Position numbers and translations under genes: made by a program. From contig NZ_CP134227.1 in the NCBI RefSeq assembly GCF_031656915.1, positions 1,302,001 through 1,366,000 of the forward strand: a stretch of DNA of 64,000 nucleotides, written 5' to 3'. Below are positions 7,247-16,557 of the stretch, one piece after another (positions within the stretch are counted from its first letter, which is position 1; each line of letters opens with the position of its first letter). The notes beneath the pieces were generated by a model. The model was not told where the DNA came from and made no database searches. It saw only the letters and a list, made by a program, of their open reading frames with translations. This stretch comes from Nocardioides marmorisolisilvae. Lineage in GTDB: Bacteria; Actinomycetota; Actinomycetes; Propionibacteriales; Nocardioidaceae.

Positions 7247-7705
7247 TCAGTGGATCGCGAGCCCGACCCCGGCGAGGATCGCCCAGAAGAACAGCGTCCG
7301 GCCGACCAGACCGGCGACGAAGAACACCACCACGTTCATCCGGAGGGTGCCGGCGATCATCGCGATCGCGAAGAAGGGCGGGAAGCCCACGGTGGCGGAG
7401 ACGAAGGTGAGCACGAAGCTCAGGGCCGGGCGACCCTCGACCTGCTGGCGCCACTTCTCGTAGCTCTTCTGCCGCTTCGGCTCGGCCAGCTTCTGCTGCA
7501 GCCAGGGGATGTCGAGCGCACCACGGGCGGCGTAGTACCAGACCAGCTTGCCGATGTTCTGCCCGAGCGACCCGATCGCAGCCAGCGCCAGCTCCGAGTG
7601 CCCGCTGCTCCTGGCGTAGGCGAGCACGATGTATGCCTCCATGTTGAAGACCGGGATCACGGCCGACAGGGTGCCGAAGACGAGCGTCAGCAGGAGTAGC
7701 TTCAC
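7247..7705 (-). CDS. small VTT/DedA-like membrane protein (YqaA type)
   Basis: 152 residues with hydrophobic segments at about 1-25, 30-55, 93-118 and 125-150. [11 protein letters not shown] and [19 protein letters not shown] match the start of the VTT (SNARE-associated) domain, where the G-x-x-x-G and an acidic residue near the first re-entrant loop are conserved. [17 protein letters not shown] is the second half-repeat. DedA-family proteins move undecaprenyl phosphate or phospholipids across the membrane; whether this short form does so is not known. Its start overlaps the proA stop by 4 nt (ATGA), so it is coupled to proA. Confidence 0.75.
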   Translation of the reverse strand: MKLLLLTLVFGTLSAVIPVFNMEAYIVLAYARSSGHSELALAAIGSLGQNIGKLVWYYAARGALDIPWLQQKLAEPKRQKSYEKWRQQVEGRPALSFVLTFVSATVGFPPFFAIAMIAGTLRMNVVVFFVAGLVGRTLFFWAILAGVGLAIH

Positions 7706-8958
7706 CGGATGTGGCCGTCTCCGGTCACGACGTACTTCGTCGAGGTCATCTCCGGCAGGCCCATCGGTCCGCGGGCGTGGAGCTTCTGGGTGGAGATCCC
7801 GATCTCGGCACCGAAGCCGAACTCGCCCCCGTCGGTGAACCGTGTCGACGCATTGACCACCACGGCCGCCGAGTCGACCTCGGCGGTGAACCGGCGAGCG
7901 GCCGCCTGCGACCCGGTGACGATGGCGTCGGTGTGGCCGCTGGAGTGCCGGCGGATGTGCTCGATCGCGGCATCGAGGTCCGGGACCACCGCCGCTGACA
8001 TCTCCAGGGCGAGGTACTCGGTGCCCCAGTCGTCGTCGCCGGCCGGCTGCACGCCGTCGTACGACGAGAAGGCGCCGTCGCCGTGGATGAGCACGCCGGC
8101 GCCCTGGAGCGCGGCGACGATCCGCGGGAGGAACTGGTCAGCGACCGCCGCGTGGACCAGCAGCGACTCGGCGGCATTGCACACCGATGTGCGATGGGTC
8201 TTGGCGTTGAGCACGATCCGCTCGGCCATGTCGAGGTCCGCCGCGGCATCGACGTACACGTGACAGTTGCCCACCCCGGTCTCGATCACCGGGACACTGG
8301 CGCGCTCGACGACCGTCCGGATCAGTGCGTCGCCGCCTCGCGGGATGAGCACGTCCACCAGCCCTCGGGCGCTCATCAGCACCTCTGCGGCCTCGTGGCC
8401 GTCCCCGGGCACGAGCTGCACGACGTCCTCGGGGAGCCCCGACCCGCGCACAGCGCGACGGAGTGCGTCCACGATCGCGGTGTTGGACCGCACCGCGCTG
8501 GACGAGCCGCGCAGCAGCACGGCGTTGCCGCTCTTCAGGCAGATGCCGGCCGCATCGGCGGTCACGTTGGGGCGCGCCTCGTAGATGATGCCCACGACGC
8601 CGAACGGGACGCGGACCTGGCGCAGCTCGAGACCGTTGGCCAGCGTGGAGCCGCGGAGCACCTCCCCCACCGGGTCGGCCAGGCCGGCGACCTCGCGGAG
8701 CCCCTGCGCCATCGCGCCCACTCGGTCGTGGTCGAGGCGCAGCCGGTCCACGAGGTGTCCACCGGTGCCCGCCGCCTCGGCGGCCTCGACGTCGCCGGCG
8801 TTGGCGGCCAGAACGGCCGCCTCGTCCTCCAACAGCGCGTCGGCCATCGCGTGCAGGGCGGCATCCTTGGCCGCTCGGGTCGCGAGCGCCAGCACGGTGC
8901 TCGCCCGGCGGGCACGGTGGCAGGCGTCAAGGACGCCGTCGCGAATCTGGTCGGGCAT
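7702..8958 (-). CDS. proA: gamma-glutamyl phosphate reductase
   Basis: 418 residues, the normal length. It reduces gamma-glutamyl phosphate to glutamate semialdehyde with NADPH, the second step of proline synthesis. It has an aldehyde dehydrogenase fold. Visible are [22 protein letters not shown] in two conserved parts, [15 protein letters not shown], and the catalytic Cys in [13 protein letters not shown] (about 259). The C-terminal part has [18 protein letters not shown] and the end [15 protein letters not shown]. ProB lies just upstream but is separated by a small gene of unknown function. Confidence 0.96.
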   Translation of the reverse strand: MPDQIRDGVLDACHRARRASTVLALATRAAKDAALHAMADALLEDEAAVLAANAGDVEAAEAAGTGGHLVDRLRLDHDRVGAMAQGLREVAGLADPVGEVLRGSTLANGLELRQVRVPFGVVGIIYEARPNVTADAAGICLKSGNAVLLRGSSSAVRSNTAIVDALRRAVRGSGLPEDVVQLVPGDGHEAAEVLMSARGLVDVLIPRGGDALIRTVVERASVPVIETGVGNCHVYVDAAADLDMAERIVLNAKTHRTSVCNAAESLLVHAAVADQFLPRIVAALQGAGVLIHGDGAFSSYDGVQPAGDDDWGTEYLALEMSAAVVPDLDAAIEHIRRHSSGHTDAIVTGSQAAARRFTAEVDSAAVVVNASTRFTDGGEFGFGAEIGISTQKLHARGPMGLPEMTSTKYVVTGDGHIR

Positions 8959-8972
8959 GCCCGACAGGGTAT

Positions 8973-9326
8973 CTAGAAGGTGAGCGGTACCAGCTTCGTG
9001 TCCCCGAGGGCCGTGCCCTCAGGGCGACGATGGTCGCGCACGGACTGTTCGACCACCTCCAGGCCGACGACCTCCCAGCGCGGGAGCCGGGCGCTGTCGC
9101 GATGCTCGTCCCACAACCGCAGGGCCAGCGAGGCGACGTCGAGCATCGCCTCGCCCTGGTCCCAGAACTGCAGCTCGACGGAGTCCCTGCCGAACCTCAT
9201 CGAGTCGAGGAACGGCCGCTCCTTGCTGAGTCGGAGGAGCGCGGCGCGCAGCAGCACAGGCTCGACCGGCTCGCCGGCCAAGGTGAGCGTCACGTGCCAG
9301 TGACGCGCGTCGTTGGTCGCGCCCAC
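8973..9326 (-). CDS. 117-residue protein of unknown function between proB and proA
   Basis: I chose GTG 9324-9326 because AGGGAGG precedes it at good spacing; upstream in-frame starts have no such site. The sequence is mixed alpha/beta, starting [18 protein letters not shown] and holding [19 protein letters not shown], then [23 protein letters not shown]. There is no signal peptide or transmembrane helix, so it is probably cytoplasmic. It is in line with proB and proA, 14 bases before proA, and probably on the same transcript. I do not recognise the family; a small-ligand-binding or regulatory domain for proline synthesis is only a guess from position. Confidence 0.6.
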   Translation of the reverse strand: MGATNDARHWHVTLTLAGEPVEPVLLRAALLRLSKERPFLDSMRFGRDSVELQFWDQGEAMLDVASLALRLWDEHRDSARLPRWEVVGLEVVEQSVRDHRRPEGTALGDTKLVPLTF

Positions 9327-9347
9327 GCAGCCCTCCCTTTCCTCGGT

Positions 9348-9361
9348 GAACACAAGTGTTC
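9348..9361. promoter_or_regulatory. perfect palindrome upstream of the 117-residue gene
   Basis: GAACAC-AA-GTGTTC has 6-bp arms and a 2-base centre, 21 bases before the chosen GTG start and in a 97-base gap after proB. It could be an operator. It is not a LexA box, because the GAAC/GTTC halves are 6 rather than 4 bases apart. Confidence 0.3.
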
Positions 9362-9423
9362 CCGATCTATGGGCCGGAACAACACATTTCGGCAAATTCC
9401 CGCGAACCGTCCGGCGCCTCGGC

Positions 9424-10533
9424 TCAGAGCAGGACCAGATCGTCGCGGTGCACGACCTCGCGCTCGTACGCCGGCCCGAGCGTGTCGGCCAGCTCGCGGG
9501 TGGACCTGCCTGCGAGGTCGGGCAGCTCCGCCGCGTCGTAGTTGACCAGTCCTCGAGCCACCAGGGTGCCGTCCGGACCGAGCAGGTCCACCGGGTCGCC
9601 CGCGCCGAAGTCTCCGTCCACGTCGATGATCCCGGCGGGCAGCAGCGAGGCGCGATGCTGTACCACGGCCCTCACGGCACCGGCATCGAGCGTGATCCTC
9701 CCCCTCGGCTCGCTGGCGTGGGCCAGCCAGAGCAGCCTGGTGGGACGGCGGCGACCGGTCGGATGGAACAGGGTCCCCACCTCCTCGCCGGTGAGCGCGG
9801 GACCCGCCAGGCGGGCATCGGTCAGCACCACGGCGATCCCGGCACCGGTGGCGATCCGGGCGGCCTCGAGCTTGGTGTGCATGCCGCCACTGCCGACCTT
9901 CGACCCGGTGCCCCCGATCCGGATGCCCACCAGGTCGTCCTCGGAGCGCACGTCGGTGAGCAGTCGGGCGCCGGGCCGCGACGGCGGGCCGTCGTACAGC
10001 CCGTCGACGTCGGAGAGCAGCACCAGCAGGTCCGCCCGCACGAGGTGAGCCACCAGGGCGGCCAACCTGTCGTTGTCGCCGAAGCGGATCTCGCTGGTCG
10101 CCACCGTGTCGTTCTCATTGACGACCGGCACTGCGCCAAGCTCGAGAAGCTTCGCGAAGGTGCGCTGGGCGTTGCGGTAATGGTTGCGACGCATCACGTC
10201 GTCCACCGTCAACAGCACCTGGCCGGTGGTGGCGCCGTGCCGGGCGAACTCCTCGGTGTAGCGGTGCACCAGGACGCCCTGGCCCACCGACGCCGCCGCC
10301 TGCTGGCGAGCGAGGTCCCGGGGTCGCCGGGCCAGATGGAGCGGCGCCAGGCCGGCGGCGATCGCGCCGGAGGAGACCACGACCACGTCGGCGCCCCGGG
10401 CACGGACGGCGGCGACGCTGTCGACGACCGCGCGGACCCGGGCGGGATCCAGCGCGCCCTCGACAGTGGTCAGCGACGACGAGCCGACCTTGACCACGAC
10501 GCGGCGCGCCCCGACCACCGCGTCGCGCGTCAC
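9424..10533 (-). CDS. proB: glutamate 5-kinase
   Basis: 369 residues. It phosphorylates glutamate at the start of proline synthesis and is usually inhibited by proline. The amino acid kinase domain spans about 1-260, with [11 protein letters not shown] at about 12-22, [12 protein letters not shown], and [18 protein letters not shown] near 215. A PUA domain covers about 280-360 ([15 protein letters not shown], then [10 protein letters not shown]). GTG start overlaps the obgE stop (GTGA), as in many actinobacteria, so it is translated together with obgE. Confidence 0.96.
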   Translation of the reverse strand: MTRDAVVGARRVVVKVGSSSLTTVEGALDPARVRAVVDSVAAVRARGADVVVVSSGAIAAGLAPLHLARRPRDLARQQAAASVGQGVLVHRYTEEFARHGATTGQVLLTVDDVMRRNHYRNAQRTFAKLLELGAVPVVNENDTVATSEIRFGDNDRLAALVAHLVRADLLVLLSDVDGLYDGPPSRPGARLLTDVRSEDDLVGIRIGGTGSKVGSGGMHTKLEAARIATGAGIAVVLTDARLAGPALTGEEVGTLFHPTGRRRPTRLLWLAHASEPRGRITLDAGAVRAVVQHRASLLPAGIIDVDGDFGAGDPVDLLGPDGTLVARGLVNYDAAELPDLAGRSTRELADTLGPAYEREVVHRDDLVLL

Positions 10534-12044
10534 TCGTCGTCCTCGGACTCGGGCTGGTCGTCGGTCCCGTCCGCGTGGTCCAACCGCCGTGCGACATCGG
10601 CACGCGTCTCGGTCTCGCCGCGCTCGGGCATCGCCTCGTCGATCGCCCGGCGTCGCTGTGCCGCTGCCCGGGACTCGACGAAGCGCTGGTCCTCGCCTCG
10701 ACGACCGAGCATCTCGGCCCCGGCCTCGATCCCGGGCCGGAAGTCGAAGACCACCGCGTTGTCCGGGTCACCGATCAGCACCGGGTCACCTTCGACGGCG
10801 CCCATAGCGACCAGACGGTCCTCGACACCGAGGCGGTTGAGCCGGTCGGCGAGGAAGCCGACCGCCTCGTCGTTGCTGAAGTCGGTCTGCCGGATCCAGC
10901 GCTCCGGCTTCTCCCCGAGCACCCGCCAACCCTCCGTGCCGTCGTCGGTGCGGGCCGGCGCCACGGTGAACTCCTCGCCGCGCGTGGTGGACGGCGGGCG
11001 GAGCACGATCCGCTGGACCTCGGTCACCGGCTGGGTCGCCCGGCGCTGCTCGACGATGCGTGCCATCGCGAAGGTGAGCTCGCGCAGCCCCTCGTGGCTG
11101 GACGCGCTGACCGGGAGCACCTGCCAGCCGCGCTCCTCGATGTCGTCGCGGACCATGTCGACCAGGTCGCGCCCGTCGGGAACGTCGATCTTGTTCAGCG
11201 CCACCAGGCGGGGCCGGTCGTCGAGGCCGCCGTACCGGCTCAGCTCGGCCTCGATGACGTCGAGGTCGTCGACAGGGGTGCGGCCCGGCTCCATGGTGGC
11301 CATGTCGACAACGTGCACCAGCGCGGCACACCGCTCGATGTGGCGCAGGAAGTCGTGCCCGAGCCCGCGGCCCTCGCTGGCGCCCTCGATCAGGCCGGGT
11401 ACGTCGGCGACGGTGAACGTGGTCTCCCCTGCCGTCACCACCCCCAGGTTGGGCACCAGCGTGGTGAACGGGTAGTCGGCGATCTTGGGGCGGGCCCGCG
11501 AGATCGCCGCGATCAGGCTGGACTTGCCGGCACTGGGAAAGCCGACCAGGCCGATGTCGGCGACGACCTTCAGCTCCAGGACGACGTCGCGCTCCTCACC
11601 GGGCTCACCGAGCAGGGCGAAGCCGGGCGCCTTGCGCTTGGAGGAGGCCAGCGCCGCGTTGCCCAGGCCCCCGCGGCCGCCCTGGGCGACCACCAGCTCG
11701 GTGCCCGCACCGACCAGGTCCGCCAGCACCGCGCCACCGGCGTCGGTGACCACCGTGCCGTCGGGAACCGCCAGGACCAGGTCGCCCCCGTGGCTGCCGT
11801 TGCGGTGTGCGCCGGCACCGTGCCCACCGTGCTCGGCCTTGCGTGAGCCGCCGAGGTGGTAGTCGATCAGGGTGGTGACGTCGGGGTCGACCCGCAGGAT
11901 CACCGAGCCGCCGGGGCCGCCGTTGCCACCGTCAGGACCGCCGAGCGGCTTGAACTTCTCCCGATGGACCGAGGCGACGCCGTTACCGCCGCGCCCCCCG
12001 GCCACGTGCAACCTGACGCGGTCCACGAAGGTGGGGACGGCCAT
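10530..12044 (-). CDS. obgE: Obg-family GTPase (CgtA)
   Basis: 504 residues. It is an essential GTPase for 50S assembly and stress control. The glycine-rich Obg fold spans 1-158 ([17 protein letters not shown], then [12 protein letters not shown]). The G domain follows: G1 [10 protein letters not shown], switch [11 protein letters not shown]3 [10 protein letters not shown]4 NKID, G5 SASSHEGL. The OCT domain follows (about 345-425), and the acidic tail ends QPESEDDE. It sits downstream of rpmA and rplU, the standard ribosomal neighbourhood, and is followed by proB. Confidence 0.97.
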   Translation of the reverse strand: MAVPTFVDRVRLHVAGGRGGNGVASVHREKFKPLGGPDGGNGGPGGSVILRVDPDVTTLIDYHLGGSRKAEHGGHGAGAHRNGSHGGDLVLAVPDGTVVTDAGGAVLADLVGAGTELVVAQGGRGGLGNAALASSKRKAPGFALLGEPGEERDVVLELKVVADIGLVGFPSAGKSSLIAAISRARPKIADYPFTTLVPNLGVVTAGETTFTVADVPGLIEGASEGRGLGHDFLRHIERCAALVHVVDMATMEPGRTPVDDLDVIEAELSRYGGLDDRPRLVALNKIDVPDGRDLVDMVRDDIEERGWQVLPVSASSHEGLRELTFAMARIVEQRRATQPVTEVQRIVLRPPSTTRGEEFTVAPARTDDGTEGWRVLGEKPERWIRQTDFSNDEAVGFLADRLNRLGVEDRLVAMGAVEGDPVLIGDPDNAVVFDFRPGIEAGAEMLGRRGEDQRFVESRAAAQRRRAIDEAMPERGETETRADVARRLDHADGTDDQPESEDDE

Positions 12045-12103
12045 CGCTCTTCCTTCCGTGCTGAGAGGCTCGAGTGGGCTCGACTGGGGCCGAGGACGAC
12101 GAA

Positions 12104-12131
12104 GGGCGTCCCCGGCAGATCAGGGACGCCC
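12104..12131 (-). terminator. hairpin between rpmA and obgE
   Basis: GGGCGTCCC (12104-12112) and GGGACGCCC (12123-12131) form a perfect 9-bp stem with a 10-base loop. It lies 33 bases after the rpmA stop and 60 bases before the obgE start. No T-run follows, so it may be a partial terminator that sets the ratio of ribosomal protein to obgE message, or a processing site. Confidence 0.5.
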
Positions 12132-12163
12132 GACGTGGGTCTGGGTGGTGTGGAGTGTCCCGG

Positions 12164-12418
12164 TCACTCCGCCGGGAGGATGTTCACGACGCGACGCCCG
12201 CGACGGGTGCCGAACTCGACGTTGCCCGTCACCAGGGCGAACAGCGTGTCGTCGCCACCACGGCCGACACCGGTGCCCGGGTGGAAGTGCGTGCCGCGCT
12301 GGCGGACGATGATCTCGCCGGCGTTGACCAACTGGCCGCCGTACCGCTTGACGCCGAGGCGCTGGGAGTTGGAGTCGCGGCCGTTCTTGGTGGACGCCGC
12401 GCCCTTCTTGTGTGCCAT
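12164..12418 (-). CDS. rpmA: 50S ribosomal protein L27
   Basis: 84 residues, starting [20 protein letters not shown], the standard L27 N-terminus that reaches toward the peptidyl transferase centre. There is no N-terminal extension of the type cleaved by Prp in Firmicutes. It includes [21 protein letters not shown] in two adjacent conserved parts and ends VVNILPAE. It is co-transcribed with rplU, 31 bases upstream. A longer frame that reads into rplU is rejected. Confidence 0.97.
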   Translation of the reverse strand: MAHKKGAASTKNGRDSNSQRLGVKRYGGQLVNAGEIIVRQRGTHFHPGTGVGRGGDDTLFALVTGNVEFGTRRGRRVVNILPAE

Positions 12419-12449
12419 CGTGAGTGTCCTTCGTGACGCGAGCCGAGGC

Positions 12450-12752
12450 TCAGAGCTTGATGTCGGTGACCTTGACCTGGGTGTACTTCTGGCGGTGACC
12501 CTGGCGCTTCTTGTAGCCGGTCTTGTTCTTGTACTTCTGGATGACGATCTTCGGACCCTTGGTCGCACCGAGGACCTCGACGGTCACCCCGGCCTTGTCC
12601 AGCCCCGAGCTGGTCACGGTCTCGCCGTCGACCACCATCACCACGGGGAGGGTCACGGTCTCGCCGACGCCGGTGTCGACCTTGTCGATCTCGATGACGT
12701 CGCCCACAGCAACCTTCTGCTGCTTGCTGCCACTGCGCACGATCGCGTACAC
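12450..12752 (-). CDS. rplU: 50S ribosomal protein L21
   Basis: 100 residues from GTG. Conserved L21 features: [19 protein letters not shown] at the start, [19 protein letters not shown], and [18 protein letters not shown] near the end, the 23S rRNA-binding loop. It is the first gene of rplU-rpmA-(obgE-proB), with a recognisable promoter about 115 bases upstream. GAGGAG precedes the start. Confidence 0.97.
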   Translation of the reverse strand: MYAIVRSGSKQQKVAVGDVIEIDKVDTGVGETVTLPVVMVVDGETVTSSGLDKAGVTVEVLGATKGPKIVIQKYKNKTGYKKRQGHRQKYTQVKVTDIKL

Positions 12753-12866
12753 CGCGACTCACTCTCCTCGTTGGCTCAACGTTGCGGGCCTTCGCGCGGC
12801 ACCCCATGGAAGCGGCGGGGCCGCGGGCGAAGGGACGGCACGCCTGTCTCGGCACACCGAGGATCA

Positions 12867-12895
12867 ATACTACGGACTGGGCCTGCCGAGGGCAA
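12867..12895 (-). promoter_or_regulatory. sigma-70-type promoter for rplU-rpmA
   Basis: On the minus strand TTGCCC (12890-12895) and TAGTAT (12867-12872) are separated by exactly 17 bases, each matching the housekeeping consensus at 4 of 6 positions. The leader would be about 105-110 bases and contains a small hairpin, CTCGG-CACA-CCGAG (12848-12861), close to the expected start. A leader of this length leaves room for control by a ribosomal protein. Confidence 0.5.
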
Positions 12896-12986
12896 AACGA
12901 GGGGTCACCCATGCAACCTCCACGGGGCACGGCGCGTGAGAACGGTGTGGCGCCATCGGGGCGCCGGTCCCGGAAGGAGTCCAGCC

Positions 12987-13568
12987 ATGTCGATCACCTG
13001 GTCGATGACCCGCCCCACCAAGGCGATCCACTCGAGGGGGCTGCGGGTGACCGTCGCGGCGCTCGCCCTGGCAGCGGGCTCGGTCGCGACGACCGCCGCC
13101 GCGCCCGCCACGGCATCCCCCACGGCATCCGCGTCCGGGCCGGTCGCGCACTGCCGGAACGCAGACCTCAAGGTGAGCTACCGCCACGCCGTCGGCGGCG
13201 ACGGGATGAACCAGCACTGGGGCTGGATCATCATCCGCAACCGGTCCCATCACCGCTGTGCCACCGGCGGATACGGCGGCATCTCGTACGTCGGCCACGG
13301 CAACGGCACCCAGATCGGCGCGGCGGCGACCCGCTTGGCCCCCGCCCCACGCACCTTCATCGTCAAGCCGGGACATGCACTGCGCTCCGCCATCGACGAG
13401 ATCAATGCGAGCGTCTACGACCACTCCCGGTGCCGCCCTCGTCACGTCGACGGGTTCCGCGTCTACGTCCCCAACGCGACCCGGTCACAGTACGTGCCGC
13501 ACCCGACCACGGGCTGCGCGAACCGGCGGGTGCACCTGCTCATGCACCGGGCCTACCGGCGTCCCTGA
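12987..13568 (+). CDS. secreted DUF4232 protein
   Basis: 193 residues. GGAAGGAG lies 7 bases before ATG 12987. A twin-charged N-terminus (MSITWSMTRPTKAIHSRGLR) and a long Ala-rich hydrophobic stretch to about residue 48 (ending TAAAPATASPTAS) form a signal peptide. The mature part matches the actinobacterial DUF4232 domain: HCRNADLKVSYRHAVGGDGMN with its early Cys, RNRSHHRCATGGYGGISYVG, ending in VYVPNATRS and TGCANRRVHLL. Four cysteines in the mature part suggest two disulfides. Such proteins are surface or lipoprotein-like with unknown function. It is the only plus-strand gene between rplU and rne and faces rne tail-to-tail. Confidence 0.8.
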   Translation: MSITWSMTRPTKAIHSRGLRVTVAALALAAGSVATTAAAPATASPTASASGPVAHCRNADLKVSYRHAVGGDGMNQHWGWIIIRNRSHHRCATGGYGGISYVGHGNGTQIGAAATRLAPAPRTFIVKPGHALRSAIDEINASVYDHSRCRPRHVDGFRVYVPNATRSQYVPHPTTGCANRRVHLLMHRAYRRP

Positions 13569-13578
13569 CCCGGTCCGG

Positions 13579-16356
13579 TCAGCGCTTGCGCGAGCCCTTC
13601 TTCTTGACCGGCACGTGTGGCATCGAGGCGTCGTCCTCGGACCGCTCGCCGGCCTCCTCGGGCTCGGCCTCGGCCGTGAGGCTGGCGGCCGGGGCCACGG
13701 GAGCCTCGGAGCCGGTCTCTGTACTGGTCTCGGCGCTGGGCGGGCCGGCCGGCCGGCTCGCCGTACGACGGCGGCGGGTGCTGGTGACCACGACCGGTGC
13801 CGCTGGCTCGAGAGCCTCGGCATCGGTGTCGGGGCTCTCCGGCTCGTCGACGACCGCCGCGTCGACGGCCTCGACAGGGGACGGCTCGACCTCGGGGGTC
13901 TCGTCGGTCTCGACCACCGGCTCCTGCTCGGGGTGCGGTCGGGTGCCGGCGAGGTCCTTCGGCGACGGCATGGGCGGCTCCGGCTTCGGTGAGCCGCCGG
14001 GCCCATCGCTGCCTCCGGACTTGCCACGACCACGACCACTGCGGCTGCGCCGACCACGGGGCTCGTCGTCGGTGGCGCTGGACCCTGCTGTCTCGATCGG
14101 GTGGTCGTGCACGATCACTCCGCGGCCCTTGCAGTGAGTGCACTCCTCGCTGAAGGCCTCCAGCAGTCCGGTACCGATCCGCTTGCGGGTCATCTGGACC
14201 AGGCCGAGCGAGGTCACCTCCGCGACCTGGTGGCGGGTCCGGTCCCGGCCGAGACACTCGACCAGGCGTCGGAGCACGAGGTCGCGGTTGGACTCCAGAA
14301 CCATGTCGATGAAGTCGACGACGATGATGCCGCCGATGTCGCGCAGCCGGAGCTGGCGGACGATCTCCTCCGCCGCCTCGAGGTTGTTCTTGGTGACGGT
14401 CTCCTCGAGGTTGCCGCCGGAGCCGGTGAACTTGCCGGTGTTCACGTCGACCACGGTCATCGCCTCGGTGCGGTCGATGATCAGCGAGCCACCCGAGGGC
14501 AGCCACACCTTGCGATCCAGCCCCTTGGCGATCTGCTCGTCGACACGGTAGGTGGCGAACAGGTCCTTGCCCGCCTTTCCTGACCCTGCCGAGGCAGGGT
14601 CCTGCCCCTCGAACCGCTCCAGGCGGTCCTTCAGATCGGGGGCCACGTGGCTGACGTAGGCGTCCACAAGGTCCCAGGCCTCGTCGCCCTCGATGATCAG
14701 CCGCGAGAAGTCCTCGGTGAAGAGGTCGCGCACCACCTTCAGGGTCAGGTCTGGCTCGCCGTACAGCAGCTCGGGCGCCTTGCCGGCCTTCACCTTCGCC
14801 TCGATGTCGGTCCACCGGGCGGTCAGACGCTCGACGTCACGGGTGAGCTCGTCCTCGGCCGCACCCTCGGCGGCGGTCCGCACGATGACGCCGGCGCTGT
14901 CCGGAACGATCTCCTTGAGCAGCGTCTTCAGGCGGTTGCGCTCGGTGTCGGGAAGCTTCCGGGAGATCCCGCTGGTGGTGCCGTCGGGCACGTAGACCAG
15001 GAATCGGCCGGGCAGGCTGATCTGGCCGGTCAACCGGGCACCCTTGTGCCCGATCGGGTCCTTGGTGACCTGCACCAGGATGGTCTGCCCCGAGGTCAGC
15101 ACCGACTCGATCTTGCGCGGCTGGCCATCCTTGTGGCCCAGACCGGACCAGTTGACCTCCCCGGCGTACAACACCGCGTTGCGGCCCTTGCCGATGTCGA
15201 TGAAGGCAGCCTCCATCGAGGGCAGCACGTTCTGCACGCGGCCCAGGTAGACGTTGCCGATCAGCGAGGTCTGCGACTCGCGGCTGACATAGTGCTCGAC
15301 CAGAACCTTGTCCTCCAGGACGCCGATCTGGGTCAGATCGTCGCGCTGCCGGATCACCATCACCCGGTCGACGGCCTCGCGACGCGCCAGGAACTCGGCC
15401 TCGCTGACGATCGGGGCCCGGCGGCGACCAGCCTCCCGGCCCTCACGACGGCGCTGCTTCTTGGCCTCCAGGCGGGTCGACCCGCTGACGCTGGCGATCT
15501 CGTCCTCGGGGCTCTTCGGGGCCCGGTTGCGGGTACGACGCCGCTTGCTGCCGGCCTCGCCACCCTCGCCACCGTCGGCCCCGGACTCGTCGTCGGCCTC
15601 CGAGCCGTTGTCGCGCGAGCTGTCCGCACTCGAGTCGCTGTCGTCGTCCCCGCCGGGCTTGCGACGACGGCGGCCACCGCGGCGACGGCGGCGCCGGGCA
15701 CCGCCCTCGCCCTGATCGTCGGTGCCGGGCTCCTCGTCCTGGCCGTCCCTGCCGGTCTCCTTGCCAGTCTCCGTGCCCGCCTCCGGGCTGGACTCCGCAT
15801 CGGCCTCCGCCGGAGCAGCCTTGGCAGCCGGGGCCGCCTTCTTCGGCTTGGCTGTGGACTTCCCGGATGCCTTCCCGCCAGCCTTTTCGGCAGCTTTTTC
15901 GGGCGCCTTGAACAGCACCATCGGCGCGCCGGCATGATCGGCCTCGCCCTCGGCGGTGCCACCCGACTGCGGCTGCTCAGACGGCTGCTCAGCCTGCTTC
16001 TGGGCGGCCGACTTCCGTGGCCGGGCAGCAGCCTTCTTGGCCGCCTTCTTCGCCGGGGGCGGCTCCGCCGCGGGCTCCTGGCCGGAATCCTGGGCGGGCT
16101 CAGTCTGCTCGGTCGCCTCGGCAGCTGGCGCGGCACTGGTCTTCTTGGCGGCCGTCTTGCGGGCCGTGGTCTTCTTCGTCGCCGTCTTGGTGGCGGCCTT
16201 CTTGGCCGCCTTCTTCGCCGGCGCCGGGCCAGTGCTGTCGGCCTCGCCGGCGGCACCGTTGGGCGGCGCACTCTCCGGTCTCGACCCCGGCGCGGTCCGG
16301 GCGGTGTCCTCTGCGGGGGCAGCGTCGCTGGCGGTGGGGTTCTCTTCGTCGCTCAT
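13579..16356 (-). CDS. rne: ribonuclease E/G
   Basis: 925 residues. It is an endoribonuclease for mRNA decay and rRNA processing. Residues 1-320 are disordered and highly charged: Lys/Ala repeats (AKKAAKKAATKTATKKTTAR at about 47-66), an acidic part, then RRRRRRGGRRRRK near 221-233. The catalytic core covers about 325-760: S1 domain (SLIGNVYLGRVQNVLPSMEA), DNase I-like catalytic Asp in TVVDVNTGKF (D637) and VDFIDM (D681/D684), and the Zn-link Cys pair CTHC (C739, C742), which allows the tetramer. The C-terminal 165 residues are again disordered and Pro/Glu-rich, ending KKKGSRKR. Scaffold on both sides of the core is the actinobacterial arrangement; E. coli has it only at the C-terminus. Confidence 0.95.
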   Translation of the reverse strand: MSDEENPTASDAAPAEDTARTAPGSRPESAPPNGAAGEADSTGPAPAKKAAKKAATKTATKKTTARKTAAKKTSAAPAAEATEQTEPAQDSGQEPAAEPPPAKKAAKKAAARPRKSAAQKQAEQPSEQPQSGGTAEGEADHAGAPMVLFKAPEKAAEKAGGKASGKSTAKPKKAAPAAKAAPAEADAESSPEAGTETGKETGRDGQDEEPGTDDQGEGGARRRRRRGGRRRRKPGGDDDSDSSADSSRDNGSEADDESGADGGEGGEAGSKRRRTRNRAPKSPEDEIASVSGSTRLEAKKQRRREGREAGRRRAPIVSEAEFLARREAVDRVMVIRQRDDLTQIGVLEDKVLVEHYVSRESQTSLIGNVYLGRVQNVLPSMEAAFIDIGKGRNAVLYAGEVNWSGLGHKDGQPRKIESVLTSGQTILVQVTKDPIGHKGARLTGQISLPGRFLVYVPDGTTSGISRKLPDTERNRLKTLLKEIVPDSAGVIVRTAAEGAAEDELTRDVERLTARWTDIEAKVKAGKAPELLYGEPDLTLKVVRDLFTEDFSRLIIEGDEAWDLVDAYVSHVAPDLKDRLERFEGQDPASAGSGKAGKDLFATYRVDEQIAKGLDRKVWLPSGGSLIIDRTEAMTVVDVNTGKFTGSGGNLEETVTKNNLEAAEEIVRQLRLRDIGGIIVVDFIDMVLESNRDLVLRRLVECLGRDRTRHQVAEVTSLGLVQMTRKRIGTGLLEAFSEECTHCKGRGVIVHDHPIETAGSSATDDEPRGRRSRSGRGRGKSGGSDGPGGSPKPEPPMPSPKDLAGTRPHPEQEPVVETDETPEVEPSPVEAVDAAVVDEPESPDTDAEALEPAAPVVVTSTRRRRTASRPAGPPSAETSTETGSEAPVAPAASLTAEAEPEEAGERSEDDASMPHVPVKKKGSRKR

Positions 16357-16422
16357 CTGAGCTCCTAGGCGACGTCGCCGGGTCCTTCACCCTGCGCGAC
16401 GTGCGGGTCGCGGCCGTCCGGC

Positions 16423-16451
16423 CCCGGGTCGGACCCGGGCGTCGTACGACG
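16423..16451. repeat. two adjacent palindromes in the rne leader region
   Basis: CCCGGGT-CGG-ACCCGGG (16423-16439) is directly followed by CGTCGTACGACG (16440-16451). They lie in the 201-base gap between the TIGR03936 gene and rne. They could end the upstream transcript or form part of a structured rne leader; rne is self-regulated through its leader in E. coli. I see no other gene in this gap. Confidence 0.35.
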
Positions 16452-16557
16452 GAAGCCTTCATCTGGCGGCGACGCTCCCCGCATCACGTCGTATGGACGG
16501 TCCGAGCCACCAACCGCGGTCAGCGAACCGATTGCGCTGAAGAATCTGTCACCTTCA

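Noticed and set aside
9348-9361. LexA/SOS box upstream of the 117-residue gene
   Set aside because: GAAC and GTTC halves are 6 bases apart; LexA sites of this phylum need 4.
10575-11846. Long plus-strand frame antisense to obgE (423 codons)
   Set aside because: ObgE on the minus strand has every GTPase motif; the antisense frame has none and reflects GC-rich third positions.
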